Assembly (NCBI RefSeq): GCF_019844075.1
Contig: NZ_CP081963.1
Location: 1 to 41,985 of the forward strand
DNA from: Curtobacterium sp. TC1
GTDB taxonomy: Bacteria; Actinomycetota; Actinomycetes; Actinomycetales; Microbacteriaceae
Direction of reading: 5' to 3'
DNA length: 41,985 bases
Shown in pieces: positions 39,237 to 41,985 of this stretch. The translations under genes were made by a program, and so were the position numbers. Positions within the stretch are counted from its first letter, which is position 1. The number at the start of each line of letters is the position of its first letter. Below the pieces are notes generated by a model. That model was not told the origin of the DNA, did not search any database, and worked only from the letters and a program-made list of their open reading frames with translations.

Positions 39237-39473
39237 ATGGGTGTGAACGCTGGAACTCGACGCAACCGGCTGCCGCGTGGGCAGAAGGCCGTATACGACC
39301 ATGTTTCCTTCGCCCCGACCACGGCAGAGGACTTTGGTCAGGCCGCACGTGCGTCCGGCAACCTCTCCCTGTCGATGTACCTCGAGCGCCTGGCGCTCCT
39401 GGTCAAGACCGAGCACGGCGCACTGCCGTTGCTAACTGATGACACCACGGAGGCGCTCAAACAGACCGCTTAA
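39237..39473 (+). CDS. small RHH-like protein, copy-control candidate upstream of rep
   Basis: 78 residues from ATG 39237. A basic start (GTRRNRLPRGQKAVYDHVSF) gives a strand, then two helices (TTAEDFGQAARASGN; LSMYLERLALLVKTEHG), the order of a ribbon-helix-helix DNA-binding protein. Small RHH proteins directly upstream of rep often repress it. The gap to rep is 213 bases and contains several hairpins. The ribosome site is weak. The function is inferred from fold-like pattern and position. Confidence 0.6.
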   Translation: MGVNAGTRRNRLPRGQKAVYDHVSFAPTTAEDFGQAARASGNLSLSMYLERLALLVKTEHGALPLLTDDTTEALKQTA

Positions 39474-39480
39474 CGACAGA

Positions 39481-39515
39481 ACCCCCGCCGAAGCGGGGGT
39501 CCGGGGCATAGCCCC
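39481..39515 (+). promoter_or_regulatory. two adjacent GC-rich hairpins in the rep leader
   Basis: ACCCCCGC-CGAA-GCGGGGGT (39481-39500) is a perfect stem closed by a CGAA tetraloop, and GGGGC-ATA-GCCCC (39503-39515) follows. They lie 8 bases past the copy-control candidate's stop. No T-tract follows, so they may act as an attenuator, antisense-RNA target or Rho-dependent terminator that controls rep. Confidence 0.5.
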
Positions 39516-39686
39516 AAGTCATGTATCTCAGCACCTGGCACAGCCGCCAAGCAGATCAGGTCCTGAGGTTCCGAGAGAAGAAGCCCGGTTGGAGCCGGGA
39601 GCCTTCGCCGTACCGCCACCCCGAGAGGAGGAGGTGACCCCATCATAGCCTTATCTGCCTCAGATCTATTAGGTAATTCGACGAGC

Positions 39687-41609
39687 GTGTCCGGAGCGGA
39701 CAATGCGTGGGCTTTGACGCAGGCGATCGCGGTCCGTCCGCAGGTCCAGTGCATGATTCGTGATGCGCACGGGGAACTGTCGTCGTCGTACCCGGCGCGC
39801 CGGTGGGTGCGGGATCCGCGGCCGCCGTCGGCGCCGTGGACGGTGCACCTCGCGGATGCGGAGGGCCGGTTCTGGTTCGCGGTGTTCGACCTGGACGCGA
39901 AGAAGCCGGAAGATCACCCGGCCGCGGCTGAGGAGCTCGGTGTGCTGGTGCGGGTGCTCGAGGGTGAGAACGTCCCGCATGTGGTGCTGCGCTCCTCCCC
40001 CGGCGGCGGCTATCACGTGTGGGTGCCGACGGCCGCGTTGCCGCTGGGTCTGATGGAGCAGCTGTCAGCGGCAGCGAAAGCGGTCCTGTCGGAGACCCTG
40101 GACCGCGGCATGCTCCACAACGCCACCAGCGGCGCTGTACGTCCGCCACTGTCACCGCACCCCGCCGGTGGGACGTCACAGCTGATGGCTGGGGATCTCG
40201 CGATGCTGCACCGGGATGCTCCAGGCCGTGTTGACGCGGAGCGGATGCTGCGGCTGATCGCCGCGTTTCGGCAGCTCCGCCCCGCCGACTCCCCCGAGCA
40301 GGAGCAGCCCATGGGCCGGCTCGTTCCTGGCTACCGGCCCCGCAAGCCGTTGTCGCCGCATGGCGAGCGGAGCATGGCTGTCGCCGGCGGCGGCGCGAAC
40401 CCGTCGCACAACGGCTACCTGTGCCTGCTCGCGGCCGCCCGTGCGGGCTGGTCGTTCGATGACGTCCGCCATGCCGCGCAGACGGCGCCGGGGATGGAGC
40501 ACTACCGCACCAAGCGCCTCCCCTCCGGGCGCCGGCGTCGCCTGCAGTCGGCGGAAGCCGAGGCGCGGATGCACAAACAGTGGGAACGCGCCCTGGATCA
40601 CGTCGTCACGGACAGCGTCCGCCCCGACTGGACCGCGCCGAAGGACCTCTCCGAGCTCGCCGCGCTCGTCGACGACGTCGACGCCGTGATGACGGCACTG
40701 CGGGTCTCCCCCGGCCGGTGGGCGGTCACGGAACACGGCCTCCACGATGCCACGGTGCTCCGCGCGATCGCGTGGCTCACCCTCACCAGCGGCTCCCGCA
40801 CTGTCGCGGCCGCGAAACGCTCCGTGGCCACCCTTACCGGGATACCCGCTCCGACCGCTGGCAGGACCCTCTTGCGGCTCGTCAAGGCGGGCCACCTGGC
40901 CAAGCGGCGCGCACACGACGACGACCACGCGGCCGTCTACGCCCTCGGGAACACGTTCTCCACAGCCCAGAAACATGTCGAACCACTTCACAATATGAAC
41001 GCCCGCCCCCCGGGGCAGCTTTTTGACACCCGTACCGTTCTGCTCGACCAACTGACCGACGAGCTCGAAGCCGGCCGACACGACGTCTTCACCCGTAATG
41101 GCCTCGGTTCCACCGCCCGTCGCGCGTACGAAGCCCTGCAGCGCGATGCTCGTACACCGCAGCAAGTCGCCGACCGTGCGGGACTTCCCGTAGGACGGGT
41201 CCGTGCGTCGCTGAGGATCCTCCGCCGGTACTCCCTCGCAACCCGTGTACCCGGCGGCTGGCGCCGCCGCGTACACGACCACCGACGACGGATCGCCGCA
41301 GCACTCGGCGTCGACGGTCTGCTCAAGCGCCGCAACGCGCTCTACGCGGCCGAACGAGAGATGTGGGCCTGGTGGAAGGAACACCTCTCCACCCGAGGCG
41401 GCCGACAGCCACGCACCCGACATCAACGAGACCCCCGCTCCCCCAAGACCATGCCCGTCCGATTCGTCCTCACCGACGCGCGCGGCGGCCCAGACGCCTT
41501 TCCGGAGTACCCGACGCATCCCGACGGCCTTGGCGACCACACAACGGCGTACCGCGTAGTCACCACCATCGGCCTCCAAGCCCTCCGCGACCTCGAGCTC
41601 TCCGCCTAG
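39687..41609 (+). CDS. rep: plasmid replication initiator with prim-pol (AEP)-like domain and winged helices
   Basis: 640 residues from GTG 39687. The first ~180 residues show archaeo-eukaryotic primase motifs: FDLDAK (Asp68, Asp70), SPGGGYHVW (His110) and VRPPLSPHPAGG. The middle is helical. From about 340 on there are at least two winged-helix units (RTVAAAKRSVATLTGIPAPT; TPQQVADRAGLPVGRVRASL) that should bind the origin. This architecture is that of Rep proteins of many actinobacterial plasmids. It may bind the origin and prime synthesis. A strong GAGGAGGAGG at 39625-39634 has no matching canonical start, so the true N-terminus could be upstream (see findings). Confidence 0.85.
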   Translation: MSGADNAWALTQAIAVRPQVQCMIRDAHGELSSSYPARRWVRDPRPPSAPWTVHLADAEGRFWFAVFDLDAKKPEDHPAAAEELGVLVRVLEGENVPHVVLRSSPGGGYHVWVPTAALPLGLMEQLSAAAKAVLSETLDRGMLHNATSGAVRPPLSPHPAGGTSQLMAGDLAMLHRDAPGRVDAERMLRLIAAFRQLRPADSPEQEQPMGRLVPGYRPRKPLSPHGERSMAVAGGGANPSHNGYLCLLAAARAGWSFDDVRHAAQTAPGMEHYRTKRLPSGRRRRLQSAEAEARMHKQWERALDHVVTDSVRPDWTAPKDLSELAALVDDVDAVMTALRVSPGRWAVTEHGLHDATVLRAIAWLTLTSGSRTVAAAKRSVATLTGIPAPTAGRTLLRLVKAGHLAKRRAHDDDHAAVYALGNTFSTAQKHVEPLHNMNARPPGQLFDTRTVLLDQLTDELEAGRHDVFTRNGLGSTARRAYEALQRDARTPQQVADRAGLPVGRVRASLRILRRYSLATRVPGGWRRRVHDHRRRIAAALGVDGLLKRRNALYAAEREMWAWWKEHLSTRGGRQPRTRHQRDPRSPKTMPVRFVLTDARGGPDAFPEYPTHPDGLGDHTTAYRVVTTIGLQALRDLELSA

Positions 41610-41629
41610 GTGGCGCTAGCCTGCACCGT

Positions 41630-41794
41630 ATGAGCCCAGAGCGTCGTTCCTCCGACCCTGACGGCGTCACCGAACACAGCAAGCGTGAGTGGACGGCCGA
41701 AGGCGGGCTTCTCGACACGATTACCGGCGCTGGACTCGGAGTGAGCTTTTGCGTGCTGCTTGTCGTCGCGATGGTCCACAGCCTGACGCACTGA
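41630..41794 (+). CDS. small tail-anchored membrane protein
   Basis: 54 residues from ATG 41630. A polar N-terminal part (MSPERRSSDPDGVTEHSKRE) precedes one hydrophobic helix at about 30-50 (ITGAGLGVSFCVLLVVAMVH) close to the C-terminus. No ribosome site is seen, but TAGCCT lies seven bases upstream of the ATG, which fits a leaderless transcript. It follows rep by 20 bases. Function unknown. Confidence 0.5.
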   Translation: MSPERRSSDPDGVTEHSKREWTAEGGLLDTITGAGLGVSFCVLLVVAMVHSLTH

Positions 41795-41842
41795 CCTCGG
41801 CTGCCTGCAATGAAGAGCAACCGATACCGGCATTACTTGCAG

Positions 41843-41886
41843 CCCAAGTAGTGCACTCTATGCCAGCCGTACCCGTACTACTTGGG
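41843..41886. repeat. perfect 10-base inverted repeat, parS/iteron candidate
   Basis: CCCAAGTAGT and ACTACTTGGG, separated by 24 bases. Related shorter words (CATTACTTGC at 41830, CATTACCAGTA at 41903, AGTAATACTGGTA at 41973) occur around it. On a circular plasmid this lies about 100-160 bases upstream of parA. Confidence 0.55.
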
Positions 41887-41899
41887 ATGTCGGCGATGC

Positions 41900-41928
41900 T
41901 TGCATTACCAGTAAAGCGGGTATATCTT
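41900..41928 (+). promoter_or_regulatory. candidate par operon promoter (TTGCAT-N17-TATCTT)
   Basis: A -35-like TTGCAT and a -10-like TATCTT with ideal 17-base spacing. The inverted pair TACCAGTA (41906-41913) and TACTGGTA (41978-41985) overlaps and follows it, so binding of a partition protein here could autoregulate parA. This assumes the ends of the window are joined. Confidence 0.4.
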
Positions 41929-41985
41929 AGATCGCAACCACCGCTTGTCTTGCTGGCAAAACAGGCATCATCAGTAATACTGGTA

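Noticed and set aside
39439..39648. Plus-strand frame of 69 codons overlapping the copy-control gene end and the rep leader
   Set aside because: Starts out of frame inside the 39237 gene and is Pro/Arg/Glu-rich; only its very end (GTG 39634, four codons) has a ribosome site and is treated as a possible leader peptide.

Overview
The window looks like one complete, circular, self-transmissible plasmid of about 42 kb from a high-GC Gram-positive host. Codon use, the DUF4913 and SCO6880-like transfer proteins, the MobF relaxase and the prim-pol-like Rep point to an actinobacterium, most plausibly a member of Microbacteriaceae such as Curtobacterium or Clavibacter. The genus is an inference. Partition genes start at the left edge. 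A dyad-rich, AT-richer stretch ends at the right edge and would sit directly upstream of parA if the ends are joined, so the record is probably a circle opened at parA.

Layout. 1-2.2 kb: parA, a parB-like gene and a TetR-like gene with overlapping ends. 2.2-10.2 kb: accessory cargo. This holds gene fragments meeting at a deletion joint, a lower-GC cassette for a secreted protein plus a small membrane protein, a serine resolvase with a res-like site, a lipoprotein, a secreted beta-helix protein resembling GH55 glucanases and a manganese catalase. 10.2-14.5 kb: small plasmid genes, including a (GACACC)n repeat inside a coding region, a VbhA-like antitoxin with a Fic protein, an HNH-type protein and a coiled-coil protein. 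14.5-18.6 kb: a dyad-rich candidate oriT and the 1,261-residue MobF relaxase-helicase. 18.7-19.8 kb: a membrane-anchored FtsH-type (M41) metalloprotease without an AAA+ domain. 19.9-37.0 kb: a long leftward transfer operon whose genes mostly overlap by 1 to 8 bases. It runs from a ParA/MinD-like protein with a zinc ribbon, through pilin-like, VirB8-like, VirB6-like, split VirB4, a second VirB8-like and VirB1/M15-like proteins, to the VirD4-like coupling protein and a DUF4913 protein, and ends at a strong hairpin. One rightward gene interrupts it at 24.4-25.2 kb. 37.1-38.9 kb: a divergent winged-helix regulator and a two-gene unit of an HTH protein with a seven-helix membrane protein. 39-41.8 kb: small basal genes, a putative copy-control protein, a structured leader, Rep and a tail-anchored small protein.

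How it fits together. Rep and its leader handle replication. ParA and ParB with the repeats at the right edge handle segregation, and Fic/VbhA probably adds post-segregational stability. Relaxase, oriT, coupling protein and the type IV secretion operon handle conjugation, with the cell-wall hydrolase opening peptidoglycan. The cargo suggests benefits for a plant- or soil-associated host: oxidative-stress defence, beta-glucan degradation and possibly antagonism. No rRNA, tRNA or CRISPR array was seen. The most unusual items are the AAA-less M41 protease, the secreted-protein cassette with its separately promoted membrane partner, the HTH/7-TM pair, and the dyad-controlled TTG start of the transfer operon.
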